DNA of 38,853 nucleotides from a virus. Below the pieces are notes generated by a model. The model ran no database searches. It saw only the letters and a list, made by a program, of their open reading frames with translations, and had not been told where the DNA came from. The position numbers were made by a program, and so were the translations under genes. The stretch is taken from IMG/VR virus record IMGVR_UViG_3300028590_000048, positions 1 through 38,853 of that record, one strand, 5' to 3'. Within the stretch, counting starts at the first letter, position 1, and each line of letters starts with the position of its first letter. Below, one piece after another: positions 6,993 to 15,624 of this stretch.

Positions 6993-7583
6993 TCACTCCT
7001 TGAATCTCTTGAGGATGCCGTTGCGCGCCTGGCCTTTTCGCTCGGCGTAGAGCACGCGGCGTCGTTCGACTTCGTCGCTGTCGCCGAGTTCGCGCAGGTA
7101 GGTGTTGACCTCGGTCACGGTGTGCTCGCCGGGCGGGAACCGCGGCGGGTCGTCGATGGCGTCGGCCACCGCGCCCTTCGGCTTCTCCGGCTCGGGTTCG
7201 TTGACCTTGTAGCCGAGGTACCGCAGGCGCTCGACCTGCGCCTCACGCTCGCGCACGGTCATCGACGCCGGGTCCTGGATCCGCACCGGTTCCGGGGCGG
7301 GCTCGGATCCCTTCTCGACCCAGCCGCCCATGCCGTTGAACCGGGACTGCTCACCGCGGTACGGCGCGCGGAACTCGATTTTCGCCAGCTCCGGATCGAT
7401 GGGCGGCACACCGCATTCGGTGAGGTGTTTCGATATCGCGCGGGCGATGGCCTCGGGCCACACCATCCGGTTGCGGCCGCCGGCGTCCGCGCCGAATCCG
7501 AGCGGGATCGATTGCAGCGCGGGCAGGAATCGTTCTTCCGGAATGTCGGGGTCGATATCCTCGAGCCGCCAGATCTTGCCCAC
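6993..7583 (-). CDS. Conserved tail-region protein of unknown function
   Basis: A 196-residue charged soluble protein between the Gp37-like tail gene and the endolysin. The first 90 residues (WRLEDIDPDIPEERFLPALQ, WPEAIARAISKHL) look like a compact alpha/beta domain, then a linker rich in Pro and Glu, then a helical C-terminus (GDSDEVERRRVLYAERKG). Proteins in this slot in related phages are conserved and often called minor tail or DUF2744-like; I cannot confirm the family. GTG 7583 directly follows the stop of the preceding gene. Confidence 0.7.
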   Translation of the reverse strand: MGKIWRLEDIDPDIPEERFLPALQSIPLGFGADAGGRNRMVWPEAIARAISKHLTECGVPPIDPELAKIEFRAPYRGEQSRFNGMGGWVEKGSEPAPEPVRIQDPASMTVREREAQVERLRYLGYKVNEPEPEKPKGAVADAIDDPPRFPPGEHTVTEVNTYLRELGDSDEVERRRVLYAERKGQARNGILKRFKE

Positions 7584-8780
7584 TCAGAGCACTCCCAATT
7601 CTCGTGCGATGGAGGAGATCTCCTGGATCATTTCCATGGCCTTCTGGATGGGGTCTTCGGGTTCGCGGTGGCCGATGACCAGGTCCCAGTGCGGGGTGGT
7701 CTTGCGGTCCCACCACAGAGTCAGCTCGGTGATGCGGTCGACGTAGACCTTCCCGGGCTTGCCCCAGTCCTTGACCGTGGTGCCGATGCGGGTGCCCAGC
7801 CAGGCGTTGCCCTTGCCGCGCTCGCCGACTAGCAGACCCTCGAGCCCGTCGACGACGGTCACCGAGTGCGTGGTCTGCTCGCGGGTCCGCCACATGCCGG
7901 TGCGCAGCGCGATCAGAGCGGACAGGGTGTAGGCGCGGTCGGCGCCCTCGCACCAGGCTTCCTGGTAGTGCGACCAGCCGAGATCGTTGGCGCGCGGTAT
8001 GTCTTGCCACTTCATGAACGCGCCGAACACGTCGGTGTACAGCGGTTTCAGCACGGCATCGGCAGCGCCGCCGACCGGTGGGATGAAGACCGCCGCGGCG
8101 ATGAGGTCGCCGATCATGTTGATGGCGGCGGAGATCGCCTCGTTGATTCCTGGGGCGGAGTGGCCGCCGGTGACGAACTCGGTGTCGGTGGCCGGTTTCC
8201 AGTGGAACGAATTCGACTGGATGCCGGTGTGGTCGCCGTCGCGCAGGATGATGCCGGGCGCGCTCGGGAAGGTGCCGACCCAGCCGGGCTCGCCGTACTC
8301 GGCGGGGAATGTCGGGTCGTCGATGATGTCGATGCCCTGCGTCAATCCATCGGAGGCGATGGAGGTGACCGCGCGGGTGAGTCCGGTGAAAAGGTTTCCG
8401 CCGAAGGAGGTTTCGGTGGCCCAGCCGGAGTTGTCGACGAGATCCCAGACGAGCGTGCCGTGCCGCAGGTCCGCGCCCTCCCAGGGCGGTTCGTCGCCTT
8501 CGAGGTAGCGCCGCGGCACCCACGTGTACTGGCCGTCGGCGGTGACCCGCTTCTGGACGTCGAACATGTATTTGAAGCGGGAGTGCACGACGGCGAGCTG
8601 GGAATTGTCCTCCTCGATCGGGGAGGGCTTCACCACCTGCGACCACTCGGACTGATCGAGGTCGAACCACCCAGCACCGTTTACCGGATCGTCGGGGACG
8701 GTCCAGAGGTTGCCCTCGAGCCGGAGGATGTTGAAGAACAGGGTGGTCTTCAGTGCCCAGATTGCTGGACCGAAGAGGAT
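7584..8780 (-). CDS. Minor tail protein, C-terminal part (ReqiPepy6 Gp37-like)
   Basis: Up to 398 residues of a phage tail protein. The frame opens right after an in-frame TGA (8781-8783) with LFGPAIWALKTTLFFNILRL, which looks like the continuation of the N-terminal part encoded from 9286. Further on: TETSFGGNLFTGLTRAVTSI, an amphipathic region (AAINMIGDLIAAAVFIPPVG) and a C-terminal domain (WDRKTTPHWDLVIGHREPEDPI) typical of the family. No credible start codon exists before GTG 8636, 145 nt into conserved sequence. This part is therefore either joined to the N-terminal part by recoding or is a fragment of a gene broken by a small insertion (see findings). Confidence 0.75.
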   Translation of the reverse strand: MLFGPAIWALKTTLFFNILRLEGNLWTVPDDPVNGAGWFDLDQSEWSQVVKPSPIEEDNSQLAVVHSRFKYMFDVQKRVTADGQYTWVPRRYLEGDEPPWEGADLRHGTLVWDLVDNSGWATETSFGGNLFTGLTRAVTSIASDGLTQGIDIIDDPTFPAEYGEPGWVGTFPSAPGIILRDGDHTGIQSNSFHWKPATDTEFVTGGHSAPGINEAISAAINMIGDLIAAAVFIPPVGGAADAVLKPLYTDVFGAFMKWQDIPRANDLGWSHYQEAWCEGADRAYTLSALIALRTGMWRTREQTTHSVTVVDGLEGLLVGERGKGNAWLGTRIGTTVKDWGKPGKVYVDRITELTLWWDRKTTPHWDLVIGHREPEDPIQKAMEMIQEISSIARELGVL

Positions 8781-8791
8781 TCATGATTGGC

Positions 8792-8837
8792 CTGGGCCTG
8801 ACCCCCCGCCCGCGATGGGGCGGGGGGTCAGGCCCAG
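8792..8837 (-). other. 46-nt perfect hairpin between the two halves of the tail gene
   Basis: Arms 8792-8811 and 8818-8837 are perfectly complementary over 20 bp with a 6-nt loop (8812-8817). In the mRNA sense the 5' arm begins at the last base of a GTC codon and contains TGG GCC and the TGA stop (8830-8828) of the N-terminal half; the 3' arm ends 8 nt before an ATG-like triplet in another frame. There is no T run, so it is not a standard terminator. No second copy was found by eye in this window. Confidence 0.9.
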
Positions 8838-9286
8838 ACGCGGGGGAACTGTATTTCTGGGGGCAGGAACGGGTTGCTGTACGCGATGATGTGCTTGAGG
8901 TGCTCGAAGTCCGATTTGAAGATGGCCTTGACGGTGCGCTCGCCGTCGTCGGACTTGTCCTGACCGAGGTCGTCGAGCATCCACCCGGTGCGCGAGCCGT
9001 CCTTGTCGACGGTCAGGAAGACGTTCTTCAGGCGGTCGTCGTGGTTGGTCAGCCACCGCGACAGGTAGTACTTCGCCGGGAGTTCGATGACGCCCTGGCC
9101 GGTCTCGTTCTCCGGCAGTTGGAACCGCGCGGAGATCTCGTTGTGGACCTCGCCGACGAAGTTCCAGTCGCCGTCCCACAGCCGGACCAAGGGCCGCTGA
9201 ATGCGACGTTCCTCGTCGCGGCGGAGACGCTCGATGATGCCGTCGAATACGGCATCGAAATCGATCTCTTCAGCTATTGCTGGCAT
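8828..9286 (-). CDS. Minor tail protein, N-terminal part (ReqiPepy6 Gp37-like)
   Basis: A 152-residue product: helical start (EEIDFDAVFDGIIERLRRDEE), then RPLVRLWDGDWNFVGEV (residues 31-47), EISARFQLPENETGQGVIELPAKYYLSRWL, and FEHLKHIIAYSNPFLPPEIQ before it stops in a hairpin. This is the N-terminal domain of ReqiPepy6 Gp37-like tail proteins, which are normally about 500-600 residues and continue into sequence seen here in another frame downstream. ATG 9286 follows a GGAG motif 12 nt upstream. The protein should sit at the tail tip, after the distal tail protein. Confidence 0.85.
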   Translation of the reverse strand: MPAIAEEIDFDAVFDGIIERLRRDEERRIQRPLVRLWDGDWNFVGEVHNEISARFQLPENETGQGVIELPAKYYLSRWLTNHDDRLKNVFLTVDKDGSRTGWMLDDLGQDKSDDGERTVKAIFKSDFEHLKHIIAYSNPFLPPEIQFPRVWA

Positions 9287-9293
9287 TTGGGAT

Positions 9294-10232
9294 TTACTCC
9301 AATCCCCATGGCCGCGGCCAAGGTCGCGGGCACTGAACCTGAATCTTGGTTCCGATCGGCGCGCCGCTGACCTTCACCGGATACAGGGCGTTCGGGGTGC
9401 GGCCGGGAATCGGGTAGCACAGACGCCTGCCGCCCATTCGCTGATGGAACTGGGTGTCCAGGCTGCTGACGAACGGGCCGCCGAACGCCATCTTGTCGCT
9501 GCGCACCAGCAGGTGTTCGTCCTCCAGCAGCGGGGCGAGGATCAGCTTGCGCAGCGCGTCCTCTTCGGCGCGCTCGTAGTCGTCGGACCCGTGGGAGTAG
9601 TCGGGGAGTTCGACGACCATGCCTTCGGCCGCGGCCTGGATCCGCCACTCCGGCCAGATCTCGTAATCCTCCGGAAGCGGGTTGCCCATCTTCACGTAGC
9701 CGATTTCGAATCCGGATTCGGTGGTGTCGGTCGTGGTGGTGAACGTGGAGATGAGAGGCTCGCCCATCCACCGCGGATAGGCACCGATCAGCGGTAACAG
9801 GATCAGGCCGTACTGTTCACCCTTCGGATTCCAGGTGGCCTTGATCTTCGTTTTGCCGCCGAGCCGCACCGGCAGGCACCGGCGCGAATCGCCCTCCTTG
9901 ACCCACAGTTTCGAATCCCGCTTCGCCGACCACGACAGCCGGAATTCGGAATCGACATCGCGCCAATTCATCTGCGGCGTGGACATGACGTGCACGGCCA
10001 GGATGAAGTCGTACTTCTCTTCCCTGATCCCGCCGAATCGGGCACCGACCTCGAACGCCGTGCTGTTGTAGATCGCCGTGAACGGCGCGTCGTACATGCC
10101 GTCGAAATCGGTGCCCTCGTCCTCGTCGGCGAGCGCAACACCCTGATCCCACTGGTCCTCACCAGCCAGGGTCCACATCCGGCCGTTGCAGCCCTCGGCC
10201 TCGACCTTGATGTCATCCGGTGGCGTGATCAA
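9294..10232 (-). CDS. Distal tail or first minor tail protein
   Basis: A 312-residue protein immediately after the tape measure, the standard slot for the distal tail (Dit-like) protein. It is beta-rich with many aromatic residues: GRMWTLAGEDQWDQGV near the start, an N-terminal ring-like domain, then KTKIKATWNPKGE and a C-terminal galectin-like part ending PGRTPNALYPVKVSG, which fits actinophage first minor tail proteins. The start is a TTG at 10232 overlapping the tape-measure stop (TTGA), the only initiation triplet giving the usual overlap; no good alternative lies within 60 nt downstream. Confidence 0.8.
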   Translation of the reverse strand: MITPPDDIKVEAEGCNGRMWTLAGEDQWDQGVALADEDEGTDFDGMYDAPFTAIYNSTAFEVGARFGGIREEKYDFILAVHVMSTPQMNWRDVDSEFRLSWSAKRDSKLWVKEGDSRRCLPVRLGGKTKIKATWNPKGEQYGLILLPLIGAYPRWMGEPLISTFTTTTDTTESGFEIGYVKMGNPLPEDYEIWPEWRIQAAAEGMVVELPDYSHGSDDYERAEEDALRKLILAPLLEDEHLLVRSDKMAFGGPFVSSLDTQFHQRMGGRRLCYPIPGRTPNALYPVKVSGAPIGTKIQVQCPRPWPRPWGLE

Positions 10233-13200
10233 CGCTGCACCAGCCTGCGCGCCCGGATGTTGCGGTCGATCTCCAGAGACCGCCATTCACGCCGGAATTC
10301 GGCGTCGCTCATCCCGGTATGGAGGTGCTCGATCTTCGTGGAGTTGTCGACGTTCGACGAACTCGCCGGACGGCTGGTCGCCGCGGCGCGCAGCTGCGCA
10401 CCGTTGAGCACCCATTCGGTTTCGCCGGAGGTGTTGATCGCGGCGAAACCGTTGGGGAGCGGGCCGCCCTGGTCGCGGATGACCGCGGGAATCTTGAGGG
10501 TTTTCATCATCTCCTCGAGCCAGTTCGCCGACCCCGGGACCACGGGCCCCTGCTTGGCCAGTTCCTCTTGGCTCGGTGTCGCAGGGTTGGCCTTGGCCTT
10601 CTGGTCGCGCTTCTGCGCCTTCTCGATCTCCTTGCCCGCGATGCCGATCAGTGCGCCGGTGGAGCCGCCGATATCCCCGCCAAGCCCAGCAACGTTCAGG
10701 ACGTCGGACAGCTGGCCGGTGACGAATGCCTTGGCGGCGTTGCCGAAGAGTTCGACCGGGCTGGAGTAGCTGTCGCTGCCGGATCCGCTGGTGCCTGCGG
10801 CGTCCTCGTTCTGCTTCTTCTGCTCGTTGGCGAGGTTGTTGATCGCCTTGTGTAGATCCAGGTCGGCGGCGCGCTTGTCGTCGTCGGTGGATTCGGGGTC
10901 GTCGTAGACGAGGTCGCGTTCCTCGCGCGCGGACCTGATCGCCATCTGGAGTTGCTCCAGGGAGATCTGGTCGTCGGTGAGGTTGCCTTCCAGCGGCGGC
11001 GCTTCCGGCACTGGACCGCCAGTAGAGTTGGCCTCGTCGCGCTGCTGCTCCAGCTTCTGCACCCGCAGCTGCGCGGTCTGCACGTCGATCTCGGCCTGGC
11101 GTTTGTCGTCCGGCGACTTCTTCGGGTCCTTGAGATCCTCATCCCGCTGGGCCTTGGCCTTGTTCAGCGAGATCCGCGCGGACTCGAGTTGCAGATCGTC
11201 CTCGGCGTCCCATTCGGTTTTGCTGCTCGACGAACGCGACGAACGCGATCCGCTGCCCTTGCTGCTGGATCCGGGCGGATTCCATTGCGACTGCGCGAGA
11301 TAGAACTTCAGCGGCAGGTCACCCGAGGCCGAGGACTTCGCGCCGGAGCCGACGACCACACCGTTCGAGCCGGACTCCAACGGCGTGCCGTTGAGGTCGC
11401 CCGCCATGTGGGAGTACTGGCCGCCGCCGCCGCGGTAGATGCCGACCGACAGACCGCGCCCGGACGGGTCACGGCCGGTGCGGAATCCCAGGGACGGGAA
11501 GTCGCTCTCGGTGGTGAACCAGCGGGTGAACGGGTCCAGCCCTTTGAGCAGGGCGTACGCGGCGGAGATGAAACCCGAGCAGTCCCAGCTGGGGTTTCCG
11601 ACGCCACCGTATTGGTACTGCTTGCCGGACTGGCCGCGCAGGAATCCCATGGCGCGAGCGAGGGCGATGCCTCCGTCGGCCATCTTGGTGAGCCCGAACC
11701 CGAAGTGCCCGGCCACCTCCGACAGGATCTTCGTCGAGCGCGAGCGCTTCGCCGGGGCGAGCGGGATGAAAGCTTCCCCGCCGGTCTCCGGTTCGGACAC
11801 CTGGTAGTAGCGGGTCTTCGCGTCCCAGATCGTTGCCTGACCCGGCAGGTTGTCGATGCCGCCCTCGGCGCGCGGGGTGACCGGCTGGAACTGGTCAGGT
11901 GCACGACCGAATTCGCCCTGGCTGAAATCGCCTTCGTAGACGATGTTGACCTTCTGCGTCTTCGCAGGCAGGTTCTTCGCCACCAGCTTGTCGAGTTCGG
12001 TGAGCACCGCAGGCAGGTCGGGCGCGGTGACCTTGACGATGCCGGGCTTGCCGTTGACCTCGTCGATCTTCGCCCCAGCCTCGATGAGCCGCGCCTTCGC
12101 GTCATCAGTCAGGGCTTCGACCGGGATCGACACGCCCTCGGCATTCGAGCGCAGCAGCCCCTGCATCACGACGAGCTGCTGCTCGACCGAATCGGCGCCG
12201 CGCAGTTGCGCGAGGATCTCGATGTCCTTGGGCAGGTAGCCGAGCTTCTCGGCCATCACCGCGACTTGGTCGGTTGTCAGTCCGGCCGCGGTGGCGAGCG
12301 CCTCGAAGTCACGGGCGTTCTGCGCCATGATCGGCGCCATGTCGCCGCCGCGCTCGGCGACCGCGATCGAGGCATCACGAATAAGGTTCAGGCGCTCATA
12401 GAGCATCTGCCCGTTCTCGGTGGCGGTGTTGACCTGCCCACCCTGCCCGACCAGTTCGGCGCCGAATCCCTGCGTCTTGTCCCACGCTTCGGCGGTGACC
12501 TTTGCGGTCTCGCGCACCTGGGCGTTGTATTTCGACAGCGCCTCTTGGGTGGAGATCGGTTTGCCAGCGAGCACATCCAGGGCGGACTTTATCGCGTCGA
12601 CCCGGTCGGCGGCGGTCGCCGACTCGTCGGACAGCACCTTCACCGCTTGCGACAGCGACGCAAACCCCGGCGTCGTATCCTTCGCTACTGCTTGGGATTT
12701 CACGATCTCGTCGCGCAGCGCCTGCAATTCGGACAGCGCGAACCGGCCGTGCGTGCCCATCCCCTGCAACTTGGTAGCGAGGGTGTCGAACTTCGACTGG
12801 TCAGACAGGGTGGCGGCGAGCTGTTCGGACGACATCTTCAGGTCGTCCATGACCTGCTTGGCGCCCTTCCACTGATCAGCGCGCCAGTTCTTGTCGAACT
12901 CCTCACCGAGCGACCCGGTGAAGAATCCCTTGGTCTTGCCCCAGAACCCGGAGGTGTTCTTCCCCGCGTCCTCCATGGCCTTTTCCATGGTGCCGATCTG
13001 GGCGGTGACGTTGGAGATGGCACGGTCGTCGAACGCTCCCCCGTTGAGGGAGAAGATCTCGGCCAGGGCGGCGCGCTGTTTGCCGATCTCACTCAGCGAG
13101 GTGCGCAGATTCTTCGCGTAGTCGGAACCCTTCTTCATCTCGGTGTAGAGGGTGTAGACGGCGACGGCCGCGGCGAGCACACCGACGACCAGCGGGCCAC

Positions 13201-14764
13201 CGAGCAGGCCGATCAGACCGTTGGTCGCCGAGCGCACACCGACCGTGGCCGCGGCGAGCGCGCCCTGAGTTCGCGCGAGAGTCGACGCTGCGACGGAGGT
13301 GTCCATGAACGCGGACTGCATCCGGGCGACCACCGGCACGTGCGTGCCGAGCTGGGCGATCACCGAACCGAATCGGCCGAGGGCGACCTGCCCGATGGTG
13401 GCGACCTGGATCATTCGGCCGGTCGCGGTCGCCACTCCGACGGCGGCGGTTCCGAACCCGTACAGGGCGGTCGCGGCTGTTCCGATCGCGGCGGCTCCGG
13501 TGGTGAGCCATGTCCCCAGCACCGTGGCGCGCAGCGCCACGAACGCGGCGGTCGCCACGTAGAGGACTGGCGGCAGGTCGGCGAGCTGGCTGACCACTGG
13601 GCCGACGGCGTGCCCGATGCTGATCGCCGCGTCGGCCGCGTCGTGCATGGCGGAAGTGATCTTCGGGGTCGCGTCGCCGATCTTGTCCGCCGCCGATGTG
13701 GCGAATTGTGTGAGCGGGCCCTTGATCAGGTCGTACACGCCGAGGGCAAGTACCTCGGCCGCGTTGGTCGCCATCTGCATGGCGCCGGGCAGCCCCTCCA
13801 TTTTCGCGGCAGCGACTTCGGCGGCGGAGCCCTGCTTGCTCATGGCGTCGTGCAGGCGGTCGTAGCCCTCGACGCCTTTCTCGGCGGCGATGGACGCCAA
13901 CCGCATTGCGTCCGAACCGAACAGCGTCGCGGTGGCGGCCTGGTAAACCTCGGGTGTCATCTGGCCGGACGCGCGCTGTAGCTGCTCGAACATCGTGCGC
14001 AGTCCGGCGAACTTGCCCTGGCTGTCGTAGACGGTGAGGCCGAGTTTGCCGATGGCCTCCTGCGCGGGCTTGCCCTGATCGGTGAGCGCGAGCAGCGCCG
14101 ACTTCAGCAGGGTGCCCGCGTCGGAGCCTTTGATGCCGGAGTTGGCGAGCAGGCCGATCGCTGCGGCGGTGTCCTCGATGGACAGACCGAACTGTTTGGC
14201 GACCGCGCCGCCGGACTGCAACGCCCATGCGACATCGGTGATCTCGGCCGAGCTGGCGTTGGCCGCGTTGGCGAGCACGTCAGCGACTCGGCCAGCGTCC
14301 GCAGCTTTCAGCCCGAACGCCTGCAACGCCTGGGACTGGATGGTCGCGGCCTGGGCGGCGTCGATCTGTGCGGCGGCCGCGAGTTGGAGTGAGCCCTTCG
14401 CCGCGTCCATGGACTGCTTGACCGAGAATCCACCCTTGGCCAGTTCGGTCATCGCCGCCGCGGCGTCATTGGCCGAGGTGCCCGGCAGGGTGACGTCGGA
14501 GCCGAGCTGTTTGGCCCGCTCGGATACCTGCGCCATCTGCTCAGCGGTCGCCTGGCTGACGGCCTTCATCGTGTTCAACGAGGTGGTGAACTCGTTGCCG
14601 ATCGTGATGACCTTGTCGAAGGCGGCACCCGCGCCGACGGCGAGACCGAGCGCCGCGCCGACTGCACCCGCTGCGCCGACGGCGGGAGCGAGCCCGGTCC
14701 GCATCTGGGAGACGAAGTTCCGTAGATCCGGGGCGACGAGGATATCTATCCGTCCACCTGGCAT
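10229..14764 (-). CDS. Tape measure protein with embedded NlpC/P60 hydrolase
   Basis: A 1511-residue protein, by far the longest gene. Residues about 50-330 show the TP901-type tape-measure pattern (TSLNTMKAVSQATAEQMAQV, GTSANDAAAAMTELAKGGFS). Several hydrophobic segments follow (around 370-560), then Ala-rich helical regions. At about 1030-1150 there is an NlpC/P60-like peptidase: YGGVGNPSWDCSGF with Cys1062 and YSHMAGDL with His1119. The C-terminal 350 residues are Ser/Asp/Lys-rich coiled coil. It sets tail length (roughly 0.15 nm per residue gives about 225 nm, an estimate) and the peptidase may open the wall during DNA entry. ATG 14764 follows GGGGAGGTGAGTC. Confidence 0.97.
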   Translation of the reverse strand: MPGGRIDILVAPDLRNFVSQMRTGLAPAVGAAGAVGAALGLAVGAGAAFDKVITIGNEFTTSLNTMKAVSQATAEQMAQVSERAKQLGSDVTLPGTSANDAAAAMTELAKGGFSVKQSMDAAKGSLQLAAAAQIDAAQAATIQSQALQAFGLKAADAGRVADVLANAANASSAEITDVAWALQSGGAVAKQFGLSIEDTAAAIGLLANSGIKGSDAGTLLKSALLALTDQGKPAQEAIGKLGLTVYDSQGKFAGLRTMFEQLQRASGQMTPEVYQAATATLFGSDAMRLASIAAEKGVEGYDRLHDAMSKQGSAAEVAAAKMEGLPGAMQMATNAAEVLALGVYDLIKGPLTQFATSAADKIGDATPKITSAMHDAADAAISIGHAVGPVVSQLADLPPVLYVATAAFVALRATVLGTWLTTGAAAIGTAATALYGFGTAAVGVATATGRMIQVATIGQVALGRFGSVIAQLGTHVPVVARMQSAFMDTSVAASTLARTQGALAAATVGVRSATNGLIGLLGGPLVVGVLAAAVAVYTLYTEMKKGSDYAKNLRTSLSEIGKQRAALAEIFSLNGGAFDDRAISNVTAQIGTMEKAMEDAGKNTSGFWGKTKGFFTGSLGEEFDKNWRADQWKGAKQVMDDLKMSSEQLAATLSDQSKFDTLATKLQGMGTHGRFALSELQALRDEIVKSQAVAKDTTPGFASLSQAVKVLSDESATAADRVDAIKSALDVLAGKPISTQEALSKYNAQVRETAKVTAEAWDKTQGFGAELVGQGGQVNTATENGQMLYERLNLIRDASIAVAERGGDMAPIMAQNARDFEALATAAGLTTDQVAVMAEKLGYLPKDIEILAQLRGADSVEQQLVVMQGLLRSNAEGVSIPVEALTDDAKARLIEAGAKIDEVNGKPGIVKVTAPDLPAVLTELDKLVAKNLPAKTQKVNIVYEGDFSQGEFGRAPDQFQPVTPRAEGGIDNLPGQATIWDAKTRYYQVSEPETGGEAFIPLAPAKRSRSTKILSEVAGHFGFGLTKMADGGIALARAMGFLRGQSGKQYQYGGVGNPSWDCSGFISAAYALLKGLDPFTRWFTTESDFPSLGFRTGRDPSGRGLSVGIYRGGGGQYSHMAGDLNGTPLESGSNGVVVGSGAKSSASGDLPLKFYLAQSQWNPPGSSSKGSGSRSSRSSSSKTEWDAEDDLQLESARISLNKAKAQRDEDLKDPKKSPDDKRQAEIDVQTAQLRVQKLEQQRDEANSTGGPVPEAPPLEGNLTDDQISLEQLQMAIRSAREERDLVYDDPESTDDDKRAADLDLHKAINNLANEQKKQNEDAAGTSGSGSDSYSSPVELFGNAAKAFVTGQLSDVLNVAGLGGDIGGSTGALIGIAGKEIEKAQKRDQKAKANPATPSQEELAKQGPVVPGSANWLEEMMKTLKIPAVIRDQGGPLPNGFAAINTSGETEWVLNGAQLRAAATSRPASSSNVDNSTKIEHLHTGMSDAEFRREWRSLEIDRNIRARRLVQR

Positions 14765-14767
14765 GAC

Positions 14768-15178
14768 TCACCTCCCCGCTTCCGCGCGCGCGGCATTGAG
14801 CTGCGCCAGTTTCGATTTCGGTCGACCCTCGGGCGCGCCGGGCGCCGGGATCTCGTACGGCTTCTGCGCGGCCCGATATCGCTCGACGAGTTCCTTGGTC
14901 ACCGCGGGGTCACGTTGCGCGACCGGCGCTGCCGATCCTGGCGCCGGTGGTTTGATGCCGCGCTTGCGACGGATCGCCCTCTCCCGCACCACATCGGGGT
15001 CGTCGGGATCGGTGACGGCGGAGACGTAGTCGAAGTTCACGTCGAAGTCCGACCGGTCGACCAGCATGGCGAGGTTCTCCGAATCCCTCGCCTGCTGAGC
15101 GTCTCTGGTCTCCGCGTCCTCGATGAGCGCGGCGACGTCCGGGTAGGGCATCGTCGCCAGCGCGATACGGAGGTTTAC
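14768..15178 (-). CDS. Tail assembly chaperone, frameshift extension (T part)
   Basis: This frame encodes the second half of a G/GT-type tail chaperone. It is open without a start codon across the stop of the upstream gene: after the GGGG slip site it reads VNLRIALATMPYPDVAALIEDAE, typical of the start of such extensions. Residues are charged and helical, with a Pro-rich C-terminus. Made by -1 frameshifting it adds 136 residues to the 149 of the first protein (285 in total). An internal ATG at 15151 could give a 127-residue protein alone, but no ribosome-binding site precedes it. Confidence 0.85.
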   Translation of the reverse strand, partial: VNLRIALATMPYPDVAALIEDAETRDAQQARDSENLAMLVDRSDFDVNFDYVSAVTDPDDPDVVRERAIRRKRGIKPPAPGSAAPVAQRDPAVTKELVERYRAAQKPYEIPAPGAPEGRPKSKLAQLNAARAEAGR

Positions 15179-15181
15179 CCC
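15175..15181 (-). other. Programmed -1 frameshift site in tail chaperone genes
   Basis: In mRNA sense the sequence is ACG GGG TAA AC. The P-site Gly tRNA on GGG can slip back one base within GGGG (15181-15178) and keep full pairing, while the A site holds the UAA stop; reading then continues GTA AAC CTC in the chaperone extension frame. This is the standard place for G/GT frameshifting between the major tail protein and tape measure. The exact slip codon is inferred from frame geometry. Confidence 0.75.
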
Positions 15182-15624
15182 GTGGTGTCGGTAGACAGCG
15201 GCGAAGGCTGCGCCCCAGCGGGATTCATCCCGTAGCCCGGCAAGGGCGCGAGGAGGTTTCCCTCATGCAACTCGCTCAGGTTGATGATTTTGTTGAGCAC
15301 CACGGACGCGTACTCGGGGGTGAGACCGCCGACGTACTCCCACAGTGCCGCGCCGTTGGTGGTGATCAGCTCCAGCATCTTGTCGAACTCCATGGCCCCG
15401 ACGAGGCGGTGGAACTCGACAGCCTGCTTGCCTGAATATCCGCGCAGCACATCCGCCTCGACACCGTCGAGCTTGATCGGCACTGGCGGCTTCTCCTCGG
15501 TGCCGAAGTCGGCGAGGAGATCGATAGCGGGATCGGACGCCGCGGCGGACTTCTTCGCGGCCGGGCGGGCACCCGCGGGCGCGGTACGCCGCGCGGGTGC
15601 CTTCCTTGGTGTGGATGCCGCCAT
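15175..15624 (-). CDS. Tail assembly chaperone (G part)
   Basis: A 149-residue protein between the major tail protein and tape measure. Basic Ala/Lys/Pro-rich N-terminus (about residues 1-30), then a domain with PPVPIKLDGVEADVLRGYSGKQ and VEFHRLVGAMEFDKMLELI, which fits actinophage tail assembly chaperones. It binds the tape measure during tail assembly and is absent from mature virions in known systems. ATG 15624 shares its last base pair with the stop of the major tail gene (TGATG). Its last codons contain the slip site for the longer GT product. Confidence 0.88.
   Translation of the reverse strand: MAASTPRKAPARRTAPAGARPAAKKSAAASDPAIDLLADFGTEEKPPVPIKLDGVEADVLRGYSGKQAVEFHRLVGAMEFDKMLELITTNGAALWEYVGGLTPEYASVVLNKIINLSELHEGNLLAPLPGYGMNPAGAQPSPLSTDTTG

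Noticed and set aside
7351-8784. Second tail gene starting at ATG 8784
   Set aside because: That ATG opens a different frame with shadow-like Arg/His-rich composition; the tail protein homology is in the frame that ends at 7584.
8781-8830. Self-splicing group I or II intron in the tail gene
   Set aside because: The interruption is about 50 nt, far too short for any known self-splicing intron or intein.
10952-13981. Very long rightward open frame (about 1000 codons) opposite the tape measure
   Set aside because: A GC-rich antisense shadow of the tape measure: Arg/Gly/His-rich composition, no ribosome-binding site and no domain pattern. The same holds for the other long frames opposite leftward genes.
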